DNA of 64,000 nt from CBDDBH01 sp965225625. GTDB lineage: Bacteria > Pseudomonadota > Gammaproteobacteria > JADZEE01. A program made the position numbers and the translations under genes. How positions within the stretch are numbered: the stretch's first letter is position 1; each line of letters starts with the position of its first letter. The stretch spans positions 1 to 64,000 of the forward strand of contig CBDDBH010000017.1 in assembly GCA_965225625.1 (NCBI GenBank), written 5' to 3'. Positions 28,601 through 39,129 of the stretch are shown here, in pieces. The notes under the pieces were generated by a model. That model was not told where the DNA came from. It was given only the letters and a program-made list of their open reading frames with translations, and did no database searches.

Positions 28601-29460
28601 CGGTATTTACGGGTGGAGTCCTCGAAGCGACGATTGGCGAAGGCTACTCCGGTGGTAAGAATCTCGATTTATCCGCCTTGCTCGATTCCGGTGATCAGTT
28701 TGGCATCTCCTTGTCACTCGACGGCACGCGGCTGGCCGTGGGTGCGATCGGGGATGACGGTCCCGGGATCAGCAGCACGGCCGATCCCGGCGCGGTACAT
28801 CTGATTACCTTTACCGATAATGTGTTTACCGGCGGTACGCTCGAGGGTTCTATCGGTGAAGGTTATGTGGGCGGCAAGAACGTGGATGTGTCTGCCACGC
28901 TGGACAACGCCGATTTCTTTGGTTTCGCCGTTTCTCTCGACGGCACACGGCTGGCGGTGGGCGCGAACGGCGATGACAGCTTCGGTAACGTGGCGTTTAA
29001 CGTGGGCGCGGCGCATCTGTTCACTTTCGCCGATCTGGTGTTCAACGGCGGCCTGCTCGAGGGGACGGTTGGCAAAGGTTATACGGGTGGCAAGAACGTG
29101 GATGCGTCGGCTGTGCTGGACGACGGTGATGATTTTGGTTTTGCCCTTTCACTCGACGGCACGCAGCTGGCCGTGGGCGCGTTCGATGATGACGGCGCCG
29201 GTAATGTGGCGGCGAATACGGGTGCGGCACATCTATTCACCTTCACCGATATGGCATTTAGCGGCGGAGCGCTCAGCACAACAATTGGCGAAGGCTACAC
29301 GGGTGGTAATAACCTGGATTTGGCCGTCGTGCTGGACGACGCTGACAATTTTGGCCAATCCATTTCGCTCGACGGCGGTCGGCTGGTCGTGGGCGCCCCC
29401 GCCGACGACGGTGCCGGCAACGTTGCGAATAATGCGGGCGCCGTTTATTTCTTCGATCTG
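25650..29460 (+). repeat. 18 tandem FG-GAP-like repeats inside the TpsA gene
   Basis: The unit is about 72 codons (216 bp). It reads FGxSVSLDGTRLAVGA, then DDGAGN, then GAVHLFTFTDTAFNGGVLEG, then TIGEGYTGGKNVDVSAVLD. I count 18 copies of the SLDGTRLAVGA box. The VGA-DDG-GN-GAVHLF pattern is that of FG-GAP beta-propeller blades, where the Asp-rich loop often binds calcium. Copies in the centre are more alike than those at the ends. Confidence 0.85.
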
Positions 29461-32400
29461 GCTGGCGTCAGCATTAACGAGACCTTCGCCACCAATCCTG
29501 CCGGGGATTCGGTCATCACCAACGGCGCCATCACGGCGCTGCTCAATGGTTCGCAAGCGGTCGTTCTACAAGCTAATACGGATCTAACCGTAAACGCGCC
29601 GGTCATCACTGCCGCCGCAGGCGCTGGCGGCGCGCTGACGCTTCAGGCTGGCCGCAGTGTGCTCATCAACGCCGACATCACGACCGACAACGGGTTGCTG
29701 AGGATTGTTGCCAATGACACTGGTGCAATCGGAGCGAACCGTGACGCCGGCGCCGCCGAGATCATCATGGCCGACGGCACGACGCTGAATGCCGGCACCA
29801 ACACGATTGATATCGATCTGAACGCCGGCGGACAGAGCGGCAACATCGTCCTCGAGAACCTGATGAGTACCAACGCGACGGGCGGTATCACAGTGCTGCA
29901 CGACGGTACGACGTCAGGCAGTTCGATCTTACGGGCTTCTGCGGACGCATTGATCACCTCACCCAATGCCCACATCGAGCTGGAAAACGCTGCCAACGGC
30001 ACGCTAGGGACGTTGACAGAGCCGTTACGGTTGACCGGGAGCGGCGCCAACATCAACGTCGAGTCACACATTCATAACACCACGGCCAATATCGACGGAA
30101 TTTTTCTGGACATCATCGGCAACGGGACGATAGGCAGCGTGCCGGTGGCATTGTTCGGTGGTTTTCTGCGCGGCGTGCAGACGCAGATGGGCGGTCAGAT
30201 TGTTATCAGCGCGAGTGGCTCGTTGACGCTTGCGCCCACGGGACCACCGAACGACGGTCCGGTATCGACGAACTCGGGGGGGTACGCCGGCTGACATCAA
30301 GTTGATCGCCGACAACATGACGCTGACGAATGCGGTCAATGCCGGCACGGCGAACGTCACGCTCAAACCGTTTACCGTGACAACGAACATTGACATCGGC
30401 GGTGCCGATGCTGCGGGCACGCTCGGGTTGACATCAACCGAGATGCAGAATGTTACCGCCGGCACGCTCACTGTCGGCAGTGTCAGCGGTACCGGCACCA
30501 CCGCCGTAACAACCGCCCTGGCGTCGTCAGACATCAATGCGGCGACATTACAGTTGATCAACCAGGACGTTCAGATCGGTTTTGGTGTGGACTTCCGCGT
30601 CGATAACGAAGACCTGACATTAATCGGCAGCAATCGTGTCGAATTCATTAATCTGTCCGGAGTTGATCAATTCATAGAACTCAACAGCGGTGATCTGCTG
30701 ATTCAGGGCGGCGACGTGTTGTTGACCAGTGCCACGCCCGCCGGACCCTCGGGACCGAGGATAAGGGCGACGAGTATCGATATTACCGGAACGAGCTTTA
30801 CGATTGTGGACAACTCGCCGGGCGGCGATGTGAAACTGGATACGTTCAACACGATCCCCGTCCCGGGCGCGATATCGGTAAGTGTCAGCGGTGACATCCG
30901 ACTCGAAGCGACCGCACCGGGATCGCGGGCCCAGATCGAGGCCGGAAACACGCTGCTGGTGGAGAGCACCAACGGTAACATTCAACTAATCGCCAATGGT
31001 GGCATCGGCGCGAACCGCGCAAACGCCTTTATCAATGCCTTTGACGGATCCGAGACCGTATCGGCACCGAATGGGACAATCTTGCTGCAAAACTCAAGTG
31101 GAACCGGGAGGGCGGATATACAGACCTGTTGTACCTCGACACCTCAAACAATTATCGCCAACGAAATCCGACTCGAATCGTTGAGTACCGGCGTGGATTC
31201 GCGGATCCGTCTCGAGGCGGCCAATCAACAGGACATCGACGTTACCGGAGGAATTTTTCTAGTAAACCGGAACACGACCTCGACTAATGGTATACGGATC
31301 GATGCAGGTGGTACTTTTCAGCAAATCGACGCGGGTTTTATTGTCGTAGAATCAGACAGCACAACTAGCAGTGCTCGGATTCGGATGGACGGAGCAGGTC
31401 CGCAGACCATTAATACGACGAGCAAGAATGTCTCAGGAGAGGGCATCCTATTGACCGGTACAGGCGACACCCGTATCGAGTGCACCGGTGCCTGCACCGG
31501 CCAGAACATCACCGTCGCCAACGCGGATGCGTTAATACTTCAAACGTTGGCAGCAGGAGCCGGATCCGCCGAGATTCGCTCTGTCACCACCCAGAATATC
31601 ACCTTGCAAGGAAGTGGCCTCAATCACCTCATCGTCGGTGGCGGGCAGCCGGGAAGGGCGGAGATCATAGGCAACCAGACGATCTCCGTCGGCATGGCGG
31701 ATGAGATGGGCGAAATACGCGTGGAAGCCGGCAGCGGCGATGGCAACGACGCGATTATCCGCAGTCTGGCGGCGCAAGTGTTGGCCGTTCAGGGTAGTGT
31801 CATCGTCACGGGCGGTACCTCGGCGGCGGGCAACCAGGCGCTCATCGAAGCGACGACCACGCAGAACATTACCGCTGGTCAGGATATCAGCGTCACGGGT
31901 GGTGCTTCGGGGTTCAACAATGACGCGCGGATCCGCGCATTGGGTGGTCTGCAGGATTTGACGGCAGGTGCGACGTTTACCGCCTCAGGCGGCCCGGGGG
32001 GTAACGACAATGGTGCGTTCATCAACGGCGACTTGGGTGCCACGATTGCCGCGGTGAATATGCAGGTCGTTGGTGGTGGCATTGGAGTGGGCAACGAGGG
32101 TGAAATTGACACCAAGAATGCGGCGCAGACCATCACGCTGAGTGGTTCATTGCTGGTGCAGGGTAGCGCCGGTGGAGGTGACGACAACTTTGGCGGGATA
32201 TTCGCTGACTCGGGCCAGAGCATCACGACGGGGAGCAGTGCGGCCGATGCGTTGAAGGTGCTGGGTGGTAACAACTCGGTGTCGGGATTGGGGAATCACG
32301 CCATCATCACGCAGACGGGTGCGACGTTCACGCAGCAGATCACGCTGAATAACGGCGGCGATCTGGTGCTGGAAGGCGGTGCGGGTGTGAACAACAACTT

Positions 32401-32579
32401 CGCACAAATAACGAATGCGGGTGGGATGACGACCATTCAGAAGGGCGCAGGTACGGGGACGCTTGACGTGACGCTAAAGGGTGGTACGGGCATGGGTCTC
32501 AATGACCATGCGGCGATCACCGCGACCAATGCACTGGGGAACGACATCAATCTCAATATTGACGGGAACCTGACGCTGA

Positions 32580-32610
<31 letters not shown>

Positions 32611-35600
32611 CGAACGCGGGCGGGGTGGACAACTACGCGGAGATCAGCACGGTCAACGGCAACATCACGACGACGCTGGGTGGTGCCGGGTTGTTGACGG
32701 GCGGTGCGGGCAGCGGTGCAGAGGCGACCCTCGACACTGAGTTTGCGATTGATTTCGATGGCGCCAGCCTGACGATGAATGGCGGTGCGGGTAGCGCTGC
32801 TGAGGCCTCTTTCGGCGGGCGCACCATTCAAGTGGACACCGTTGGCGCGGTTAGCGTGACGGCAGGCTCCGGCCCCACCGCCGCAGCAGGTGCCGGATCT
32901 GACGACACGCCAACTAGCATCGTTATCAACAGTGGTGGCGACGTGACCTTCACCGGCGGTGGAGATCCGACCGCGGCCGCGGGGCTTGGCGCCGTACCCG
33001 GGTGTGTGCCGGCACCGTGTGACGCGAGTGTGGTAATCAACAGTGACCAGTCAGTGATCCTGCAAAGCGGCACCGCGGGGCCGGTGATAGTGGGGTCATT
33101 TTCGACGCCGATCGGCAGCGGGCCGATCACCATCACGGCGGCGAACGGTGGAACGGGTGACATTCAGTTGAACGACGCCATCTTGCAGACTAACGGCGTG
33201 ATCACGCTGACGGTTGCCGGTGGCACGGGCACCATCACGCAGAGCACGACGGGCACCATCGACAGTGGCACGAATGCGTTGTTGGCGAACACCGCGGGTG
33301 GTGTGGTGACGCTGCCGAGTTTGACGAACGCCTTCGCGGATCTGACCTCGAACAGCACCGGTGGTGACGTGACCATCAGCAAAACAACTGATCTCGTGCT
33401 CACGGGTATCGACACCGGTGCCGGTGCGCTGACGTTGAACGTGACGGGTCAGATCACGCAGACGGGTGCGATCAAGACGACGATGCTGACCTCGACGTCC
33501 ACGGGCGCGCTGACGCTCGATAACGCCGGCAATGACATCAACACCATTCAAGCGGATGTGACCGTGAGCGGCGACATCACCTTCCGCACGACCACGGGCA
33601 CGACGGGCACAACGCAGGTGACCGGCACGGGTCTGTCCACGCCTGATGGGATGGTGGACATCGATGTAACCGGGGCGGTGGCAATTATATTCGTCTCCAG
33701 TCCTATTACGGCCGGCAACACGGTCGATATTCAGGCGGGTCGTGTTAACGCCAATGCTGCGATCACCACACCGGGCAGCATCATCCTGAACTCGGTGGGG
33801 GGTGTATTACAGGTGGCCGGCCCGTTGCACACGACGGGGCCAGGGGGTGACATCATCCTGACGGCGGCAACCACGACGTTGAACATCAGCGATAACGTGA
33901 CGTCGGATTTCGGCTCGGTGATTGCGACCTCACTGGCGGGCGAGCTGAACATGAACCCGGGATTCACGGTGCAGGCGGCGGTGATGGTGGATTTTGATGC
34001 GCGCAATGACATTTTGCTCGACACGGTGATTGCGCCGACGATTGATATCAACACACTGTTCGGCAACATCGGTGTGCGCACGGGTGGAGTGATTGCGTCG
34101 ACGGGCAACACAGTGCTGACGGCGGGTGGTCCTATCGGAACGTTTGGTCCGGTGTTCGCCAACACCGGTGGTACGCTGACCGTGAACACCACGTTCGCGG
34201 GCACGACGGGCAACATCACGGTGGAGCAGCAGGCGGCGGGTTCGTACCTGACGAGCAACCTGGTGGTGAACACGGACGCGGGTAGCGCGCAGACGGTGGA
34301 CTTAACCTTCCTCAACGGTCTCACGGTGGACGCTAATCTGGGTAACGCCACTGACGCTTTGATCATCCACACGCCGGGCGCTATCACGGCGGGTGCGGGG
34401 ACGTTGAAGGGGAGCACGTTGCTCCTGGATACGGGGACGGGGATAGGCGGGGGCACGGCGGTGTTGACGGAGGCTCCCATCCTGACGGCAAACAGCACGA
34501 GCAGTGGGCCGTTAAACATCGACAACACGGGACCGGTGACGTTGAACCTGACCTCGACGACGCCGATCAACTTCACGTCCACGGGTAACATTCTTCTGGG
34601 GACGCTGAGTGCACCGGGGGTGACGCTGACGGTGCCGGGGACGATCCTCGATGGTAACGGCGCGGCGGACAACATCATTGGCGGCGGGCCAGCGGTATTG
34701 GTTGGCTCGGGTGGCATTGGCAGCTTTGCCGATCCTTTGGAGACGGTGCTCACGTCTTTGGACGCGAGTGTGTCGGGCGGTGACTTGGCGTTCACGAACA
34801 CGGGCAACCTGACGGTGTCCAATCTCAACACTCCCAATGGCAATGTATTGGTGCACACCACGGGTGGTTTGGGGTTGACGAGTGCGGTGAGTGTGGGTAG
34901 TGGGGCGCCGCATCGATTTGGTGGGTTCGAACGGTTTGACGGTGACGCAGAGCATCTCCAGCAGCGGGCTTGTGACGCTGCGCGGTGGTGCGGGGACCTT
35001 GTTGATCAACAACACGTTTGTGAGTGCGGGTGATCTCACGCTCAGTGGTGGACAGGTGGAGAACTACTCGAGTGCGTTGAGTGCGAGTAACACGTTGACT
35101 ATCACCGGTGGTGCGGTGCACTTTCAGGCGGGCTCGGGTAATCCGGCGACAGCGTTCGCCAATATCGTGAACATAGGGGGAAGTGGGATCCTTCTGGATG
35201 GTGGCACGGTGCTAGGTGATTTTGTTGACGTACAGGCGAGCGGCGCGGCGACGGTGACGGGCAGCAGTTTAGGTGTGCGTGGTGGCTCGGGGGCCAATGC
35301 CTTTGCGCAATTACAGGGTGGCACCTTGGATGTGAACGTATCGGGTAGTGTAGACGTCACTGGTGGCACGGGTACGGATGCCTTCGCCGCCCTGCTTGCT
35401 TCAACGGGCGGGGTGACGGTCAACGCTGCGACGGTCGTGTTGACGGCGGGATTGGATGCCAGCGCTAACACCGATGCGGTGGTGGTGGCGAACGGTGGTC
35501 TGGGTGCGATTACGATTACGGCGGCGAGCTGCAGTGGTTGTGAGACGTTATTGAGTGATCCCTTCCTCAACCCGCCGACGGAGAGCGGTGTCTTTGGCGA

Positions 35601-35870
35601 TCCCATCATGGTACCGGCGGCACCGACGGTAACAAACGTGGGTGACATCACGACCAACGAGGTATTGGTGCTTAAAGAATTCTTCGATGACACTACGGGT
35701 GGCGTTGACCGTGGTGTTGAAGAGGACGATGACGAACTTCAAACGCTGACCTGCACATTTGATTGAATCTGTGCAGAATACGGCTCGCTGAAGAATTCGC
35801 GCACGATTTTCGTGCGTCATAATTACCCCTCAACCGACCGCCACGGATGGCGGAAATGCAGGTAATGCAC

Positions 35871-36666
35871 GAATCCAGGGATGGATGAGGTAGAGCGAAG
35901 CAGGAGCCCGAGCCGACGAATCCAGGGATGGATGAGGTAGAGCGAAGCAGGAGCCCGAGCCGACGAATCCAGGGATGGATGAGGTAGAGCGAAGCAGGAG
36001 CCCGAGCCGACGAATCCAGGGATGGATGAGGTAGAGCGAAGCAGGAGCCCGAGCCGACGAATCCAGGGATGGATGAGGTAGAGCGAAGCAGGAGCCCGAG
36101 CCGACGAATCCAGGGATGGATGAGGTAGAGCGAAGCAGGAGCCCGAGCCGACGAATCCAGGGATGGATGAGGTAGAGCGAAGCAGGAGCCCGAGCCGACG
36201 AATCCAGGGATGGATGAGGTAGAGCGAAGCAGGAGCCCGAGCCGACGAATCCAGGGATGGATGAGGTAGAGCGAAGCAGGAGCCCGAGCCGACGAATCCA
36301 GGGATGGATGAGGTAGAGCGAAGCAGGAGCCCGAGCCGACGAATCCAGGGATGGATGAGGTAGAGCGAAGCAGGAGCCCGAGCCGACGAATCCAGGGATG
36401 GATGAGGTAGAGCGAAGCAGGAGCCCGAGCCGACGAATCCAGGGATGGATGAGGTAGAGCGAAGCAGGAGCCCGAGCCGACGAATCCAGGGATGGATGAG
36501 GTAGAGCGAAGCAGGAGCCCGAGCCGACGAATCCAGGGATGGATGAGGTAGAGCGAAGCAGGAGCCCGAGCCGACGAATCCAGGGATGGATGAGGTAGAG
36601 CGAAGCAGGAGCCCGAGCCGACGAATCCAGGGATGGATGAGGTAGAGCGAAGCAGGAGCCCGAGCC
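35871..36666. repeat. 47-bp tandem array, 17 copies
   Basis: Near-perfect head-to-tail copies of a 47-bp unit that starts GAATCCAGGGATGG and ends CCCGAGCCGAC, with no spacers. It begins 104 bp after the TpsA stop and is cut by the IS3-family element. The unit length is not a multiple of three, yet the minus strand has no stop in any frame, which produces long false reading frames. I see no known function. Confidence 0.93.
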
Positions 36667-36733
36667 CCCTGTGTCAGGATAGATGTCGCCTTTATTAGAG
36701 AGAGAAAAACAAGGGGGCGAGAGAGATTGGTCA

Positions 36734-37216
36734 ATGAAACATTCACAGGAATTGAGAGAGAGGGTAACGAGGAAAGTGTTGGAAGGAACGAGGTCACAGG
36801 GGTTGGTCGCGGAGGAATTTGGAATTGGTCGTTCGACGATCCAGAATTGGTTACGTCAAGATCGAAGAGCGGGAGTGAGCGAGGTGGTGAAACAAGAGAG
36901 GCGCCCTGAGGACTGGACAGCGCAGGAGCGACTGAACGCGCTGATTGAGAGCAGTGCATTATCGGAGGATGCTCTGGGCGCGTGGTGTCGCGGTCAAGGG
37001 TTGCACACGCATCATCTTGAGCGTTGGCGCCGGGAGATAATTGAAGGTCAGGACCGGGGCAAGGGGTCGCAGAGCACGCTGCGCGCCTTACGCGAAGAGA
37101 CCCGGTCATTGAAGAAGGAACTACGTCGCAAGGAGAAGGCGCTGGCGGAGACGGCGGCGTTGCTGGTGCTGAAAAAAAAAGCGGCCGCGATTTGGGGGGA
37201 GCCCGAGGACGATTGA
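36734..37216 (+). CDS. IS3-family OrfA (helix-turn-helix, leucine-zipper)
   Basis: From MKHSQELRERVTRKV the product has 160 residues. An N-terminal helix-turn-helix (LVAEEFGIGRSTIQNWLRQD) is followed by a second basic helical part (LGAWCRGQGLHTHHLERWRR) and a coiled coil (TRSLKKELRRKEKALAETAA) near the C-terminus. OrfA binds the element ends and regulates transposition. A run of nine A at 37172-37180 near its end is a likely slippery site for a -1 frameshift into orfB. Confidence 0.85.
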   Translation: MKHSQELRERVTRKVLEGTRSQGLVAEEFGIGRSTIQNWLRQDRRAGVSEVVKQERRPEDWTAQERLNALIESSALSEDALGAWCRGQGLHTHHLERWRREIIEGQDRGKGSQSTLRALREETRSLKKELRRKEKALAETAALLVLKKKAAAIWGEPEDD

Positions 37217-38274
37217 TTAGCGAGCCAGAGCGAGTACAGGCAGTGGTGTTAATCGATGAAGCGGTGCAGCAAGGGTGTCGTAAAGTGAAGGCATGTGAAA
37301 CGCTGGGGCTGTCGCTACGCACGGTGCAACGGTGGCAGCGCACAGGGTCGGTGGACCGGCGCAAAGGGTCACGGGCGATGCCGGCGAATCGTCTGAGCCA
37401 GAGCGAGGTTGCGCGGGTGGTGGCGGTACTCAATGCGCCTGAGCACGCTGCCAAGAGCCCCAACCAGGTCGTCGCGATGCTGGCGGACCGTGGGGAGTAT
37501 ATCGCTTCGGAATCAACGATGTATCGGATCCTGCGCGAGGAGAGATTATTGCACCACCGCCAGGCCAGCGCACCGGCGCGCCGCCATGAGCCCACCGCGC
37601 GGGTGGCCAGCGGGCCAAACCAGGTATGGAGTTGGGATATCACGTGGCTGGCGAGCCCGGTGCGGGGAATGTATTTCTATCTGTACCTGATTATGGACAT
37701 CTACTCTCGCAAGATCGTGACCTGGCAGGTGCATGAGCGTGAATGCGCCGAGTACGCTGCGGCGTTGGCGCATGAGGCCTGTTATGTGGAGGGAGTCGAT
37801 GCACGGGAAGTGGTTTTGCACGCCGACAATGGCTCGCCGATGAAAGGGGCGACGATGCTCGCCACGCTCGAGCGCCTGGGCGTCATCCCTTCATTTTCGC
37901 GCCCGGCGGTGAGCGATGACAATCCGTTTTCGGAAAGCTTGTTTCGAACCCTCAAATACCGTCCGGAGTATCCGGAGCAAGCCTTTGAAAACATCACTCA
38001 CGCGCGTGCCTGGGTGGAGCGGTTCGTACGCTGGTACAACCATGAACATCGCCACAGTGCGATCCGGTTCGTGACACCGCACGAGCGTCATAGCGGGCAG
38101 GAGCGGGAGATATTACAACGCCGACATGCGCTCTATCAGCAGGCCCGGCGAGGTCACCCTGAGCGCTGGAGTGGTGAGACGCGAAACTGGACACCTGCAG
38201 GTACGACATCCCTAACAGGCTATCGACCAAAAGTTAAGAAAGCCGAAAACTCACAAGTTATGAAGGCAGCATAA
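37192..38274 (+). CDS. IS3-family OrfB transposase (DDE integrase)
   Basis: A 360-residue product in the -1 frame relative to orfA, overlapping it by 25 bp. The frame is open back through the nine-A run, so an OrfAB fusion by frameshifting is likely; independent initiation at the TTG is less so. The catalytic triad is visible: Asp in SWDITWLAS, Asp in HADNGSPMKGA, and Glu in NPFSESLFRTLKYRPEYP. An HTH region (KACETLGLSLRTVQRWQ) precedes them. RFVTPHERHSGQ closes the core. It appears intact. Confidence 0.93.
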   Translation: MGGARGRLISEPERVQAVVLIDEAVQQGCRKVKACETLGLSLRTVQRWQRTGSVDRRKGSRAMPANRLSQSEVARVVAVLNAPEHAAKSPNQVVAMLADRGEYIASESTMYRILREERLLHHRQASAPARRHEPTARVASGPNQVWSWDITWLASPVRGMYFYLYLIMDIYSRKIVTWQVHERECAEYAAALAHEACYVEGVDAREVVLHADNGSPMKGATMLATLERLGVIPSFSRPAVSDDNPFSESLFRTLKYRPEYPEQAFENITHARAWVERFVRWYNHEHRHSAIRFVTPHERHSGQEREILQRRHALYQQARRGHPERWSGETRNWTPAGTTSLTGYRPKVKKAENSQVMKAA

Positions 38275-38316
38275 ATCTTAGGCGACAACTTGCTTGACAT
38301 TTACCGCCGAGCCGAC

Positions 38317-38736
38317 GAATCCAGGGATGGATGAGGTAGAGCGAAGCAGGAGCCCGAGCCGACGAATCCAGGGATGGATGAGGTAGAGCGAAGCAGGAGC
38401 CCGAGCCGACGAATCCAGGGATGGATGAGGTAGAGCGAAGCAGGAGCCCGAGCCGACGAATCCAGGGATGGATGAGGTAGAGCGAAGCAGGAGCCCGAGC
38501 CGACGAATCCAGGGATGGATGAGGTAGAGCGAAGCAGGAGCCCGAGCCGACGAATCCAGGGATGGATGAGGTAGAGCGAAGCAGGAGCCCGAGCCGACGA
38601 ATCCAGGGATGGATGAGGTAGAGCGAAGCAGGAGCCCGAGCCGACGAATCCAGGGATGGATGAGGTAGAGCGAAGCAGGAGCCCGAGCCGACGAATCCAG
38701 GGATGGATGAGGTAGAGCGAAGCAGGAGCCCGAGCC
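38317..38736. repeat. 47-bp tandem array, 9 copies
   Basis: Continuation of the array at 35871-36666 on the other side of the IS3-family element, in the same orientation and with the same unit. A short partial unit precedes the first full copy. Confidence 0.93.
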
Positions 38737-39129
38737 GAGGAGCAATTACCTGCCAAACCCCTCTCCCACAAGGGGCGAGGGGCTTAAACCACGGGTCCCT
38801 TCTCCTTGCGGGAGAAGGTCAGGAATTTGTCCTTGTCCCGCAAGGGGCTTTCGACTAAGCGCATTGCTGGCCCGTTAATCGCTGGGCGGATCGCGTTGCG
38901 CAGACGTCCTCTTCACAATTCGCCGATTCGCCGATTTGCCCAGCTAAAGCTATCCAGTTTTCAGCCGAAAACCTAAAGGAGCACACATACGTGTTATCGC
39001 TCGTTTGGTGAATGGAGAGAGCATTGCGGTGCGAAACAAAGGGTATCCAGCGATTTCCTGGCTACCGGGGTATGCCCAGTTTCTAGCGCTGGCCGTTGCA
39101 GTAAACGACGTGGATTAGGGTCGCAAATC
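38737..39129. other. Intergenic stretch with degenerate intergenic repeats
   Basis: About 390 bp without a convincing gene. Bases 38757-38850 hold CTCTCCC, CAAGGGGCGAGGGG and CTTCTCCTTGCGGGAGAAGG, which is a self-complementary motif (CTTCTCC with GGAGAAGG) of the kind scattered between genes in many proteobacteria. A frame from 38948 to 39119 is free of stops but has no start codon with a ribosome site. Confidence 0.5.

Larger units (their letters stand above)
36672..38299 (+). mobile_element. IS3-family insertion sequence inside the 47-bp array
   Basis: The element is 1628 bp, with ends TGTCAGGATAGATGTCGCCT on the left and, read inward on the right, TGTCAAGCAAGTTGTCGCCT. These agree at 16 of 20 positions and give the usual TG...CA tips. 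It carries overlapping orfA and orfB. Array copies lie on both sides. I see no clear target duplication: the bases next to the ends are CCCTG and TTTAC, while CCGAGCC, part of the repeat unit, occurs a few bases further out on both sides. Exact ends may therefore be off by a few bases. Confidence 0.85.

Noticed and set aside
35823..37643. A 606-codon minus-strand frame and two overlapping frames of about 155 codons at 38278-38771
   Set aside because: They are translations of the 47-bp array in shifting phase plus the antisense of the IS3 transposase. They have no start site or protein character beyond the repeat.
35871..38736. Possible CRISPR array
   Set aside because: Units are head-to-tail with no spacers, the unit is 47 bp without variation, and no cas gene is present.
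38948..39119. Stop-free frame before the hybrid kinase (contains NGESIAVRNKGYPAISWLPG)
   Set aside because: It has no ATG and no ribosome site, and is only about 57 codons with no recognisable match. It may be a remnant but cannot be supported.
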